Part shown: one piece after another, positions 56,401-63,783 of the stretch
Layout of the letters: every line of letters begins with the position of its first letter
Numbering within the stretch: the stretch's first letter is position 1
IMG/VR virus record: IMGVR_UViG_3300000115_000010
Coordinates: 1 to 64,000 of that record
Origin: a virus
Direction: 5' to 3' (one strand)
Length of the DNA stretch: 64,000 nt
Program-made: the position numbers and the translations under genes
The notes under the pieces: generated by a model
What the model was told of the DNA's origin: nothing
Database searches by the model: none
The model's input: only the letters and a program-made list of their open reading frames with translations

Positions 56401-57327
56401 ATGCATTTAAATAGAGATCTGGCAATTTTAATTCCAGGATTAACTTACGGTGGTAGTAAAAGTTCTGAATTTTTATCACATTGTGAACAAATCACAAATC
56501 AACTAAACAAAGGTAACATTAATGATGTTACTTTTTATATTAGTACGTGGGATCATAAAAATAATAATACACATGATTTAATAACTGCAATTGAAAATTT
56601 TGGTTTTAAGTATAAATTAGATATAGAAACTTATCAAACATTTGATCAAATCATACATGAAATAATATATGAAGATATGCCAGAGTTTGGAAAGCTCTGG
56701 GACAAATGGCTACACGAAGATTTACTCAAAGCTTCACAATGTTCAGCAGTTGACTACAAGCGTAGACATCTATCGATATACTATAAATTTTATAAAGTGT
56801 TTTATATGACACAACACGAACACCTAATTGTTAGGACCAAATCAAACAACGGAGTCAATCTACCAATACTAGATCTATTAGATTCTCTAGAAGAAACATT
56901 AGAATGGAATCAAACAAACAATAAGTTTAAACAACCTAGTAATTTCAATAAAGAATTAGGAAACGCAAATGAACTTATTAAATATGATAACTGGATATCA
57001 TGTAACATTGATGGAGTGAGTAACAATGGTCTTGTAAAAGTCAATGAAAATGGAATATTTGGATTAAGACCTGTTTTTGAACACAGAATATTTAACTATA
57101 ATTCACCTAAGGAATTTATACTTAATGGTATAGCGTCTATATACTATCAGCAGTTCTTGGATAATTTTACAGCATCACAATTAAATAAAAATTTGTCAAT
57201 GCCGCCTATAGCTAGTGGTAGTTTAGTGTGGGGTCAATATTTTACTAGCAAACGTATACAGATACATCCAGTCTGGGCGTCTGCAAATCCGTTCTCTAAA
57301 GATGGACAGGTTCATAAAATGTACTAA
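56401..57327 (+). CDS. Unassigned, possibly glycosyltransferase-like protein (308 aa)
   Basis: It starts with a strand LAILIPGLTYGGSKSSEF, has DVTFYISTWDHKNNN and a later HEHLIVRTKSNNGVNLPI. The order of strands and the R-x-K/x-S-N stretch recall the 301-aa glycosyltransferase-like protein at 21054 (R-S-D), but acidic metal ligands are not evident. Its place after NeuA/NeuB-like genes supports sugar transfer. Confidence 0.45.
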   Translation: MHLNRDLAILIPGLTYGGSKSSEFLSHCEQITNQLNKGNINDVTFYISTWDHKNNNTHDLITAIENFGFKYKLDIETYQTFDQIIHEIIYEDMPEFGKLWDKWLHEDLLKASQCSAVDYKRRHLSIYYKFYKVFYMTQHEHLIVRTKSNNGVNLPILDLLDSLEETLEWNQTNNKFKQPSNFNKELGNANELIKYDNWISCNIDGVSNNGLVKVNENGIFGLRPVFEHRIFNYNSPKEFILNGIASIYYQQFLDNFTASQLNKNLSMPPIASGSLVWGQYFTSKRIQIHPVWASANPFSKDGQVHKMY

Positions 57328-57356
57328 AATGATAAATAAATAGATGGAAAAATAAA

Positions 57357-57386
57357 GCTCAATTTTTTTTGAGCCAATTTTTTTTA
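57357..57386 (+). terminator. T-rich terminator hairpin
   Basis: GCTCAA (57357-57362), six T, TTGAGC (57369-57374), then CAA and eight T. The block AATTTTTTTT(gagcc) is nearly repeated as AATTTTTTTT(aggct). It ends the sugar operon. The 89 nt from 57328 to 57416 hold also a TAAATA box (57332-57338) and no gene. Confidence 0.65.
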
Positions 57387-57416
57387 GGCTGAATTAACTA
57401 AAAAGGAAAAAGATAA

Positions 57417-58289
57417 ATGACGCAACTCATAAACCCACGAAAATTTACACAAACAGTTGGCCTTTTAAGGTCATTTTTTTTGGACAAAGGATTCTTGGAA
57501 GTCCACACCCAAAACAGACTAAGCATACTTGCCGCATGTGAAGATCCATTCAATGTAGCAACGTACAATTACGCAGGCAACACTTGGCCACTACCCCAAA
57601 CAGGCCAGATGTGGTTAGAACATGAATTATTAAGTAGCCCCGATAGTAAGGGGTTTTTTTGTGTCTCCACTTCCTATAGACAAGAGCCAAATGCTATACC
57701 AGGCAGACACGATATTATCTTCCCAATGTTTGAATTTGAAATGCCAGGCAGTGTAGATGATCTCAAAGCAATGGAAATTGAACTGTGTGAATACTTAGGC
57801 TTTGATGCACTAACAGAAAAAACATACAGAGAATGGCAACAGCATTGGGGTGTAAGTGCAGACACCGAAATGGATGACAGTCACGAAAAAGCTATGGAAA
57901 TGAACTTTGGTAGTTGTTTGATTACTGACTTTCCAGAACTAACATCACCTTTCTGGAACATGGCACGTAATGATGATGGCGAAACTGCCAAGAAGATGGA
58001 TGTTATACTAGGTGGTATGGAAACTATAGGCTCAGCAGAACGTAGTTGTGATGTTGATATGATGCGTGATACATTCCATAGTATTGTAGACGGAGAGTAC
58101 GCAGAGTTGTTATTTAAACTATTCGGTAAAGAACGTGTAGAAGCAGAACTAGAAGAGTTCCTCAAGTTTGACTTCTTCCAAAGAGTAGGCGGCGGAATTG
58201 GTATTACACGTATGATACCTGCACTAGAAAAAATAAATGCACTGAGTGAGCCAATGGGTATGATTCAACCCATGCTTCGTTCAGCATAA
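57417..58289 (+). CDS. Asparaginyl-tRNA-synthetase-core / archaeal-type asparagine synthetase-like enzyme (290 aa)
   Basis: A class II aminoacyl-tRNA-synthetase catalytic core without an N-terminal anticodon-binding domain. Motif 2: CVSTSYRQEPNAIPGRHDII (about residues 82-101; ATP-binding Arg and R-H), followed by MFEFEMPG. Motif 3: RVGGGIGITRM near 257-266. Archaeal asparagine synthetases of about 290 aa are such AsnRS relatives, making Asn from Asp and ammonia by adenylation. Here the gene ends 7 nt before a tRNA with an Asn anticodon. Synthesis of Asn, tRNA charging, or another amidation are all open. Confidence 0.75.
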   Translation: MTQLINPRKFTQTVGLLRSFFLDKGFLEVHTQNRLSILAACEDPFNVATYNYAGNTWPLPQTGQMWLEHELLSSPDSKGFFCVSTSYRQEPNAIPGRHDIIFPMFEFEMPGSVDDLKAMEIELCEYLGFDALTEKTYREWQQHWGVSADTEMDDSHEKAMEMNFGSCLITDFPELTSPFWNMARNDDGETAKKMDVILGGMETIGSAERSCDVDMMRDTFHSIVDGEYAELLFKLFGKERVEAELEEFLKFDFFQRVGGGIGITRMIPALEKINALSEPMGMIQPMLRSA

Positions 58290-58296
58290 AGTTTAT

Positions 58297-58397
58297 TCCA
58301 GGGTGGAGAAATTGGTAGACTCGCACGACTGTTTATCGTGTGATAGATGTTCCGCAAAATATTTATCGTGTAGGTTCGAGTCCTACCCCTGGAGCCA
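58297..58397 (+). tRNA. tRNA-Asn (GUU) with 29-nt variable region
   Basis: Acceptor TCCAGGG/CCCTGGA (58297-58303, 58387-58393), D arm GAG/CTC, anticodon stem CACGA/TCGTG with loop CTGTTTA and anticodon GTT at 58331-58333, T arm GTAGG/CCTAC with TTCGAGT, discriminator G and encoded CCA. Acceptor ends, G73 and anticodon match Asn. The variable region (58341-58369) is 29 nt and can form a 10-bp helix (GATAGATGTT/AATATTTATC with G-T pairs), as in class II tRNAs; normal tRNA-Asn has 5 nt. Base 37 is T, not a purine. Confidence 0.85.
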
Positions 58398-58403
58398 ATA
58401 AAA

Positions 58404-58448
58404 TATGACCTACAGATCATAAAACTATAATATGGTCTATAGGTCATA
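58404..58448 (+). terminator. 18-bp hairpin after the tRNA
   Basis: TATGACCTACAGATCATA (58404-58421) and TATGGTCTATAGGTCATA (58431-58448) pair at 16 of 18 positions around a 9-nt loop. There is no T-run, so it may be an RNA-processing site for the 3' end of the tRNA or a protein-binding site instead of a true terminator. Confidence 0.5.
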
Positions 58449-58458
58449 AATATGTGTA

Positions 58459-59055
58459 ATGAATTACATTGAAAAATTAGAACAATCAGATATATTTCGT
58501 TATATAAAAGACAAAAAAGTACTAGAAATTGGTACTGCAGAAGGTTACTATTGGAATCTTTACAAAAAATATAATCCTTTAAATATAACCGGATTAGATC
58601 CAGATGATAGATGGAGTCTGACAGATGGTGTAAAAAGAGAGAATATAATAAAATACGGCTGGGAAAAATATTTGCCAGTAACTGGCTATGACGTTATTAT
58701 TGCATATGGTGTAATATACAAGTTAAGCAGTCCATTACATTTTTTAGAAACATTAGTCAGGTCTGAGCCACAAGTTATAATGATCGAACAAGTAGATCGT
58801 TGGGGCCAACCAGGTATTTCAAAATATCAGTCTATTAGAGATGGACGACGGGGAGATATTATCTATAGTGATAGGTATAATAGTAAAATTCATATGCATG
58901 CACCGGAAGATTTAATTGTAAAAGCAATGAATAATATGAATTATGAATTAGTTCAAAAAGAAGTTATCAGGGCAACTGATGATGATGAGTTTTGGATGAT
59001 TAGAGGCAAAAAAAGCACAAAACAATTTACATTTTTAAATAAAAATAATATATAA
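58459..59055 (+). CDS. Class I SAM-dependent methyltransferase-like protein (198 aa)
   Basis: SAM-binding motif KKVLEIGTAEGYYWNLYKKY (about residues 19-38), ITGLDPDDRW as the second strand acid, and YDVIIAYGVIYKLSSPLHFL as motif IV/post-I. The C-terminal part is basic and irregular. Substrate unknown: a tRNA/DNA base, small molecule or sugar are all possible. No strong ribosome site is seen before ATG 58459. Confidence 0.65.
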   Translation: MNYIEKLEQSDIFRYIKDKKVLEIGTAEGYYWNLYKKYNPLNITGLDPDDRWSLTDGVKRENIIKYGWEKYLPVTGYDVIIAYGVIYKLSSPLHFLETLVRSEPQVIMIEQVDRWGQPGISKYQSIRDGRRGDIIYSDRYNSKIHMHAPEDLIVKAMNNMNYELVQKEVIRATDDDEFWMIRGKKSTKQFTFLNKNNI

Positions 59056-59073
59056 AAACACTGGAAACAAAAC

Positions 59074-59102
59074 TTGACAATACCCTCGATTGTTGCTATT
59101 AT
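59074..59102 (+). promoter_or_regulatory. Early promoter inside an inverted repeat
   Basis: TTGACA (59074-59079), 17-nt spacer, extended -10 TGC-TATTAT (59097-59102). ACCCTCGATTG (59082-59092) and CAATTGAGGGT (59114-59124) are inverted at 10 of 11 positions around the -10 and start site, a likely operator or looping site. Confidence 0.75.
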
Positions 59103-59129
59103 AGGTAGATAAACAATTGAGGGTTATTC

Positions 59130-60110
59130 ATGACATATATTCTAGTAGACACAGCAAACATGTTTTTTCGTGCAAGGCATGTAGTACGTGGAGATGATAT
59201 TGATACCAAAATTGGTATGGCATATCACATTATGTTTGCAAGTATTTTAAAAGCATATAGAGACTTTAACGGCAGTCATGTTGTATTCTGTTTAGAAGGA
59301 CGCAGTTGGCGTAAAGACTTTTATGAGCCTTACAAAGCTAATCGCAAAGTAGCTCGTGATGCACTTACTCCTAAGGAAGAGGAAGAAGATAAGGCATATT
59401 GGGAAGCATTTGACAATCTTAAAGAGTTTATGGAAACTCGAACAAATTGCACAGTACTGCAACACAAACAATGTGAAGCTGATGACTTTATTGCACGTTG
59501 GATACAGAATCATCCTGATGATGAACATGTTATTATTAGTAGCGATAGTGACTTTTATCAGTTACTCACAGACAAAGTAACACAGTACAATGGAATTAGT
59601 AATCAGCATATTAAAATAGATGGTATTGTAAACGACAAAGGCAAGCCTGTAATTGACAAGAAAACTAAAGAGCAAAAACAAATTGGTGATCCTAGTTGGT
59701 TGCTGTTTGAAAAGTGTATGAGAGGCGATAGCAGTGATAACGTGTTTAGTGCTTTTCCAGGTGTTCGTAAAAAAGGTACAAAAAACAAAGTTGGTCTACT
59801 TGAGGCATTTGCTGATAAAGATGCAAAAGGCTTTGACTGGAACAATATGATGCTACAACGTTGGGTGGATCATAATGGTGATGAACATCGAGTACTAGAT
59901 GATTATCTACGCAATGTAACACTAGTCGATCTCACACAACAGCCTGATGATATTAAAGTAGCATTGGATGATGTCATTACTTCACAAGTACAAGCTACTC
60001 CAGTTAGTGGTGTAGGTATTCATTTTATGCGGTTTTGTGGAACATATGATTTACAACGTATCAGCGATAACTCTCAAGCACATGCAGAATATTTAAATGC
60101 AGCCTACTGA
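59130..60110 (+). CDS. rnh: 5'-3' exonuclease / RNase H (T4 Rnh-like)
   Basis: A 326-aa flap-nuclease (FEN/PIN-like) protein: YILVDTANMFFRARHVV at the start, VVFCLEGRSWRKDFYEPYKA (the K/R-rich arch region), QCEADDFIARWI and VIISSDSDFYQLL with the metal-binding acids, then GDSSDNVFSAFPGVRKKG as the H3TH DNA-binding loop. T4 Rnh removes RNA primers from the lagging strand. The C-terminus overlaps the next gene by 14 nt. Confidence 0.9.
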   Translation: MTYILVDTANMFFRARHVVRGDDIDTKIGMAYHIMFASILKAYRDFNGSHVVFCLEGRSWRKDFYEPYKANRKVARDALTPKEEEEDKAYWEAFDNLKEFMETRTNCTVLQHKQCEADDFIARWIQNHPDDEHVIISSDSDFYQLLTDKVTQYNGISNQHIKIDGIVNDKGKPVIDKKTKEQKQIGDPSWLLFEKCMRGDSSDNVFSAFPGVRKKGTKNKVGLLEAFADKDAKGFDWNNMMLQRWVDHNGDEHRVLDDYLRNVTLVDLTQQPDDIKVALDDVITSQVQATPVSGVGIHFMRFCGTYDLQRISDNSQAHAEYLNAAY

Positions 60111-60606
60111 TACGTATAAATATAATGCGAAGAGTGTTATAGAAGATAGTTTCTGGATTGTAGAAAATCGTGGTAATCGAGTTGGAACAATTAGAAAAAA
60201 TTTAGATAGCTATACGTTTTATAATACTTTAGAAAAGACAGAAACGTTAGTGGATATCAAAGACTTTAATATTACAACTGTTACTACAAAGACTACAAGT
60301 AACAATCAATCAGTATTAGGGTTTCCAACTAACCAGGATATAGTGTATAACGGTCAGCTACTAGATAATGTGCCTGCTTACACAAAGACACCCAAAAGCA
60401 ACACATATTTTGTGGCTGGGTATTGGGCATTATTATTTGCTACAGGATGGAGGCCGAGCTTTTGTCCAAGACATAAAACACAGCAAGGTTACACTAGCTT
60501 AGGACCATTTAAAAACGAAGCTGACATGCATCTTGCTATAAAAAGACAAGGATCGGATTATGAAACTCTTACTAGCAGGGGCAATAGCACTACTACCAGT
60601 TATTAG
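60097..60606 (+). CDS. Unassigned phage protein (169 aa)
   Basis: It has DSFWIVENRGNRVGTIRKNL early and FVAGYWALLFATGWRPSFCP in the middle, with a Thr/Ser-rich tail. The pattern D-S-F-W-I-V-E-x-x-G-x-x-V-G-T occurs in other marine phages as I remember it. Function unknown. Overlaps the secreted protein gene by 47 nt. Confidence 0.55.
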   Translation: MQPTDTYKYNAKSVIEDSFWIVENRGNRVGTIRKNLDSYTFYNTLEKTETLVDIKDFNITTVTTKTTSNNQSVLGFPTNQDIVYNGQLLDNVPAYTKTPKSNTYFVAGYWALLFATGWRPSFCPRHKTQQGYTSLGPFKNEADMHLAIKRQGSDYETLTSRGNSTTTSY

Positions 60607-60940
60607 TGTTGCACAAGAAAACCCCAAAGCTCTAAAATCGCCAACTGCAAGAACATTTTTTGCTACACATGCATGTGACAATGTCATGACAATGACAGAT
60701 CTAGTAGTGGGAAAATACAGAGAACAACCATTATTTAAAGCAATGGGTCTGCAATTTTCTGCACAAGATGGAAAGGCATATGCTGGTAGTATGATGATGT
60801 TTGTTAATCAGGATACTGGCACATGGAGTTTGATCACACTATACCCAGACGGTACTGGATGTATGGTTGCTACTGGTAGAGAGTTTGAACCTTATAATGG
60901 ACCTAAAATTAATCCTTCTAAAAAGGAATATACTCCATAA
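60560..60940 (+). CDS. Small secreted protein (126 aa)
   Basis: A Sec signal peptide (MKLLLAGAIALLPVISVAQ, cut about residue 18). The mature part has two conserved-looking Cys residues (THACDNVMTM, GTGCMVATG) that could form a disulfide. Probably periplasmic. I know no function; superinfection exclusion is one possibility by analogy. TAATG links it to the next gene. Confidence 0.55.
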   Translation: MKLLLAGAIALLPVISVAQENPKALKSPTARTFFATHACDNVMTMTDLVVGKYREQPLFKAMGLQFSAQDGKAYAGSMMMFVNQDTGTWSLITLYPDGTGCMVATGREFEPYNGPKINPSKKEYTP

Positions 60941-61128
60941 TGTGGACATTAGTTTTTATATACTTCTATGAAATAACACCTTATGTAGAGTTAATAAGCA
61001 CCCATACCAATATGGTAGAGTGTTTCCAAGCAAGAGAAGAGTTAAGTGAATTTCATGGTATGGGAGGTGGCTATTTCAAACCAGAACAGCAAGCCATATG
61101 TATTAACATGAATGGGTCAGATATATAA
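60940..61128 (+). CDS. Small Cys-containing protein (62 aa)
   Basis: Starts with a weakly hydrophobic stretch (MWTLVFIYFYEITPYVELIS), then NMVECFQAREELSEFHGMGG and a final Cys. Possibly membrane-linked and paired with the secreted protein before it. Function unknown. Confidence 0.5.
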   Translation: MWTLVFIYFYEITPYVELISTHTNMVECFQAREELSEFHGMGGGYFKPEQQAICINMNGSDI

Positions 61129-61158
61129 TTTAAATATCACAATTATATGGTGTTTTAA

Positions 61159-61166
61159 CTAAATAC
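61159..61166 (+). promoter_or_regulatory. T4-type late promoter (CTAAATAC)
   Basis: CTAAATAC lies 32 nt before ATG 61199. The genes behind are small, and whether they are late is not otherwise known. Confidence 0.4.
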
Positions 61167-61198
61167 ATTAAAGCAGTATACAATGATGGAATTTAAAA

Positions 61199-61510
61199 AT
61201 GGCAAGACCTAAACCAAAAATATTAATGGAATTTACCGACCCTAAAAGTTATCGTAGCGAACAGATACTAGATGCAGATGCTATCTATGCAGTGTTTCAT
61301 AATAACAAACCTATTAATTTGCGTAGCTTAAATAGCTTAGTAAATTTTCCAGGACCTAAATATAAAAAAGTTAGCTTTAGTAATAGCGGCCATGCTTTCA
61401 ACTTAGCAACTCGATTAAACAAGTTATTTAAAACAGATTCATTTACAGTAGTAAAGTTACTCGAGGGACAGATAGTAATAGAGAAAGATGACAACGGAAG
61501 CCTTTTATAA
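61199..61510 (+). CDS. Conserved-type phage protein (103 aa)
   Basis: Starts MARPKPKILMEFTDPKSYRS, then AIYAVFHNNKPINLRSLNSL and YKKVSFSNSGHAFNLATRLN. I recall this combination as a common protein of T4-like marine phages with no known role. Basic overall. Overlaps the next gene by 23 nt. Confidence 0.6.
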   Translation: MARPKPKILMEFTDPKSYRSEQILDADAIYAVFHNNKPINLRSLNSLVNFPGPKYKKVSFSNSGHAFNLATRLNKLFKTDSFTVVKLLEGQIVIEKDDNGSLL

Positions 61511-61850
61511 TAGCATACTAACACATGCAAAAAATTCACATTGGGCTGACGAGAATATTTCATTACGTAATCTGTTTAAAAATTATCGTAATAATAGCGG
61601 TCTTAGTTTAACTAGGCTTGGACTTCGTATAATGCAAGATATGGGCATAGAATACGAAACATTTAAAAGTAATGATGAAATTAAATTTACTGCAAAATTT
61701 AGAATTGTCATGGACAGATATAATCAATATCCATATTACTTTACTAAGAATCAGTTAATATTATTTGGTAGTGAAGATCGTATAATGTATAAATTATATG
61801 GTAAAAATCTTGATGCATGGATCGAACATATGGAAGAACAATTGAATTAA
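61488..61850 (+). CDS. Conserved-type phage protein (120 aa)
   Basis: It has ENISLRNLFKNYRNNSGLSL and LTRLGLRIMQDMGIEYETF, with YPYYFTKNQLILFGSEDRIM later. I associate the I-S-L-R-x-L-F-x-N-Y-R...G-L-x-L-T-x-x-G pattern with a widespread myophage family of unknown role. Overlap with its upstream gene suggests a functional pair. Confidence 0.6.
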   Translation: MTTEAFYNSILTHAKNSHWADENISLRNLFKNYRNNSGLSLTRLGLRIMQDMGIEYETFKSNDEIKFTAKFRIVMDRYNQYPYYFTKNQLILFGSEDRIMYKLYGKNLDAWIEHMEEQLN

Positions 61851-61864
61851 TTTCATTTCTGCTA

Positions 61865-61893
61865 TTGACACTTGGATATATTGGTGCTATAAG
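61865..61893 (+). promoter_or_regulatory. Early promoter with variant operator spacer
   Basis: TTGACA (61865-61870), the 17-nt spacer CTTGGATATATTGGTGC and TATAAG (61888-61893). The right half ATTGGTGC matches the copies at 11-12 kb; the left half is CTTGG in place of CCAAG. Confidence 0.75.
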
Positions 61894-61922
61894 CCAAATA
61901 TACGTTAACAAGGAGAGTTGAA

Positions 61923-62342
61923 ATGGTACTTGAAGCAAAACTAGTTAATTATATTTTAGCCCAGCATGCCGAAGCAGATGCATTTGAAGCAGAAGCTCCA
62001 GGTAATTGGATGGGCCGTTTGCCATCACCACAAGATACTGCATACTGGACAGCCCGTGTCCCAACTGGAACGTTTGCAGAGTTTAATCGTATTGAACTTG
62101 AAGAGTCAGCATATTATGCAACCGCAGATGCTTACAGTAAGTCATACGCTCGTAGCTTTGATTTCTCAACTATGTCAGATGCCCAGTTGGACGCTGTTAT
62201 TACAGAAGCATGTAATGAAATGGATTACCAGCATAAAGCTGAAGAAGCTTATAAAAAAGCTGAAGAACTTAAAATGACAGAACTTGCAAATTCACTTAAC
62301 GTAGATATGAATACTCTTAACAGATGGATGGAGGCAGCATAA
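61923..62342 (+). CDS. Hypothetical early protein (139 aa)
   Basis: Behind a strong AGGAGAG. It is rich in Ala, Glu and Tyr (ILAQHAEADAFEAEAPGNWM; EEAYKKAEELKMTELANSLN), largely helical, and ends with an HTH-like stretch (SLNVDMNTLNRWMEA). No family recognised. Stop/start overlap with the next gene. Confidence 0.6.
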   Translation: MVLEAKLVNYILAQHAEADAFEAEAPGNWMGRLPSPQDTAYWTARVPTGTFAEFNRIELEESAYYATADAYSKSYARSFDFSTMSDAQLDAVITEACNEMDYQHKAEEAYKKAEELKMTELANSLNVDMNTLNRWMEAA

Positions 62343-62551
62343 TGACCGAATATGATGAAATACATGGTGGACCGTTTGATAGGGGGAGTGCAGATAGTTA
62401 TTACCGACGTCCACCAGAACCACATTATTATCCGCAAGGAACGTATACTGGACCGAGAATTGAAGAACATCAAATGACACCAGAACAAATTAAAGCATAT
62501 TGTGCTGGTTTTGATGATAATGAAGCTAACGGCATGTATAAGGAGTGGTAA
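62342..62551 (+). CDS. Conserved-type small phage protein (69 aa)
   Basis: I chose ATG 62342, which overlaps the previous stop. HGGPFDRGSADSYYRRPPEP with HYYPQGTYTG then AYCAGFDDNEANGMYKEW: a pattern (H-G-G-P-x-D-R-G-S-A-D-x-Y-Y-R-R) I recall from many large phages. Function unknown. Confidence 0.65.
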   Translation: MTEYDEIHGGPFDRGSADSYYRRPPEPHYYPQGTYTGPRIEEHQMTPEQIKAYCAGFDDNEANGMYKEW

Positions 62552-62552
62552 A

Positions 62553-62801
62553 ATGTTCGATACATTAAATTTTAAACCAGTTCGTGAAGGACATTGGCAA
62601 GCAAAGGAACAGTTTGGCAAATACCAGTTGAGTATTGTTTTACTACCTGGAAAAACTTTATATGAAGCTGCCATATTTAAAGATGGTGATTTTGTACAAT
62701 TGCCAGGTATCAACTATGATGACGATGTTATTCCAGGCTTGACAAAGAATATGGTAACTGCTATTATGCAAAAATTGGAACTTATAAAAATAGCAAGTTA
62801 A
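62553..62801 (+). CDS. Hypothetical protein (82 aa)
   Basis: I chose ATG 62553 behind AAGGAG. It has a basic beta-like start (FKPVREGHWQAKEQFGKYQL) and DDDVIPGLTKNMVTAIMQKL. No family recognised. Its stop is directly followed by the next ATG. Confidence 0.55.
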   Translation: MFDTLNFKPVREGHWQAKEQFGKYQLSIVLLPGKTLYEAAIFKDGDFVQLPGINYDDDVIPGLTKNMVTAIMQKLELIKIAS

Positions 62802-63011
62802 ATGAAACCTAAATGGGCGGCATGTGTTGGACTTAGTAGAATTGGTGACAGTCGTTGGCCATGGAAACAACAACGAACAGAATGTTGGAATGATATGGTG
62901 CGCCGTCCGTATCCATATTATTTAAGATTAGTACCAAATCGATGGATATGGTATACTATTCGTGGAGCAAAAGTCTGCTTTTGGAAAAGAAAAAGAAAGG
63001 ATATGAAATGA
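62802..63011 (+). CDS. Small basic Trp-rich protein (69 aa)
   Basis: Contains SRIGDSRWPWKQQRTECWND and a C-terminal basic run (CFWKRKRKDMK). High Trp, Arg and Lys content suggests nucleic-acid or membrane contact. No family. Overlaps the PTH2-like gene by ATGA. Confidence 0.5.
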   Translation: MKPKWAACVGLSRIGDSRWPWKQQRTECWNDMVRRPYPYYLRLVPNRWIWYTIRGAKVCFWKRKRKDMK

Positions 63012-63415
63012 CACCTGTATTATATATTTTGATGAGAACTGATTTGGGTTCAATGAATCCTGGTAAAGCTATGGCTCAAGCCAGTCATGCTAGTAATGCA
63101 TTTGTACATTCAGCAGAGCCTGGATACAATGTAGATGAAAAACTGTTTGAAGAATGGCGACAGTCAACAACACAAGGTTTTGGTACTGTGTTGGTACTTG
63201 GTGTAAATGAAGCTCAAATGAGAACCGCAGTTGATGTTGCATCCAATTGTGGCATAGATAAGTTTCCATGTGACATTATACATGATCCAACTTACCCACT
63301 ACAAGATGGCGACACCACACATTTTATTCCTGTGGACACTTGTGGTTATATATTTGGAGATAAAGATAATGTATTATTGCAATCAATATTAGGAAACTTT
63401 GAATTACACTATTGA
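63008..63415 (+). CDS. Peptidyl-tRNA hydrolase 2 (PTH2)-like protein
   Basis: I chose ATG 63008 behind AAGGATATGA. The 135-aa protein begins LYILMRTDLGSMNPGKAMAQ, then ASHASNAF, the PTH2 pattern (V-x-R-x-D-L-x-M-x-x-G-K-x-A-A-Q-x-x-H-A). Size is normal (about 120-140). PTH2 frees tRNA from peptidyl-tRNA in archaea and eukaryotes and is rare in bacteria. It joins the CCA enzyme, tRNA and TGT-like enzyme as translation genes. Confidence 0.75.
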   Translation: MTPVLYILMRTDLGSMNPGKAMAQASHASNAFVHSAEPGYNVDEKLFEEWRQSTTQGFGTVLVLGVNEAQMRTAVDVASNCGIDKFPCDIIHDPTYPLQDGDTTHFIPVDTCGYIFGDKDNVLLQSILGNFELHY

Positions 63416-63440
63416 CAACAGATTATAATGGCATTATAAG
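63412..63440 (+). promoter_or_regulatory. Sigma70-like early promoter
   Basis: TTGACA (63412-63417) overlaps the PTH2 stop; the 17-nt spacer leads to TATAAG (63435-63440). Confidence 0.7.
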
Positions 63441-63475
63441 CAAAGAGTAAGTTAACACAAACTAGGAGAAATAAA

Positions 63476-63742
63476 ATGGTAGATATGAATACAGCAATTA
63501 ATCAAGTGCGTAATATGGACTCAGATCAACTTAATGAAATGATTGCAGAAATTAAATTACGCCGAAATTACATTTCTAGTACTACTGCCCGTAGTTTAGT
63601 TAAAGGCGCAAAAGTACAATTTACAGGCCGGGGTGGTGAAGTTATAACTGGCACTGTTACTAAAGTTAATCAGAAAACTGTTGTTGTAGACGCAGGCGTG
63701 ATTAAGTGGAAAGTTACTGCAAGCATGTTAACACAAATTTAA
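63476..63742 (+). CDS. KOW/SH3-like small protein (88 aa)
   Basis: An N-terminal helix pair (SDQLNEMIAEIKLRRNYISS) precedes a beta-barrel-like end with VKGAKVQFTGRGGEVITGTV and VVVDAGVIKWKVTASML, the G-x-K-V...G-x-V-x-x-V-x-x-K-x-V-x-V layout of KOW/SH3 domains. It could bind RNA or ribosomes. Monocistronic between two promoters. Confidence 0.6.
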   Translation: MVDMNTAINQVRNMDSDQLNEMIAEIKLRRNYISSTTARSLVKGAKVQFTGRGGEVITGTVTKVNQKTVVVDAGVIKWKVTASMLTQI

Positions 63743-63749
63743 TAATATA

Positions 63750-63783
63750 GGGGCTTGACACTCAAGCCCCTATTTGCTATGAT
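63750..63783 (+). promoter_or_regulatory. Early promoter with a 9-bp inverted repeat across -35
   Basis: TTGACA (63755-63760), 17-nt spacer, extended -10 TGC-TATGAT (63778-63783). GGGGCTTGA (63750-63758) and TCAAGCCCC (63762-63770) are perfect inverted arms around CAC, covering the -35. It could be an operator, or a terminator for the preceding gene, though no T-run follows. Confidence 0.7.

Noticed and set aside
58297-58397. tRNA read as tRNA-Leu or tRNA-Ser because of the long variable arm
   Set aside because: The 7-nt loop CTGTTTA with T33 fixes the anticodon as GTT; one-base shifts give Thr or Lys anticodons, not Leu, Ser or Tyr.
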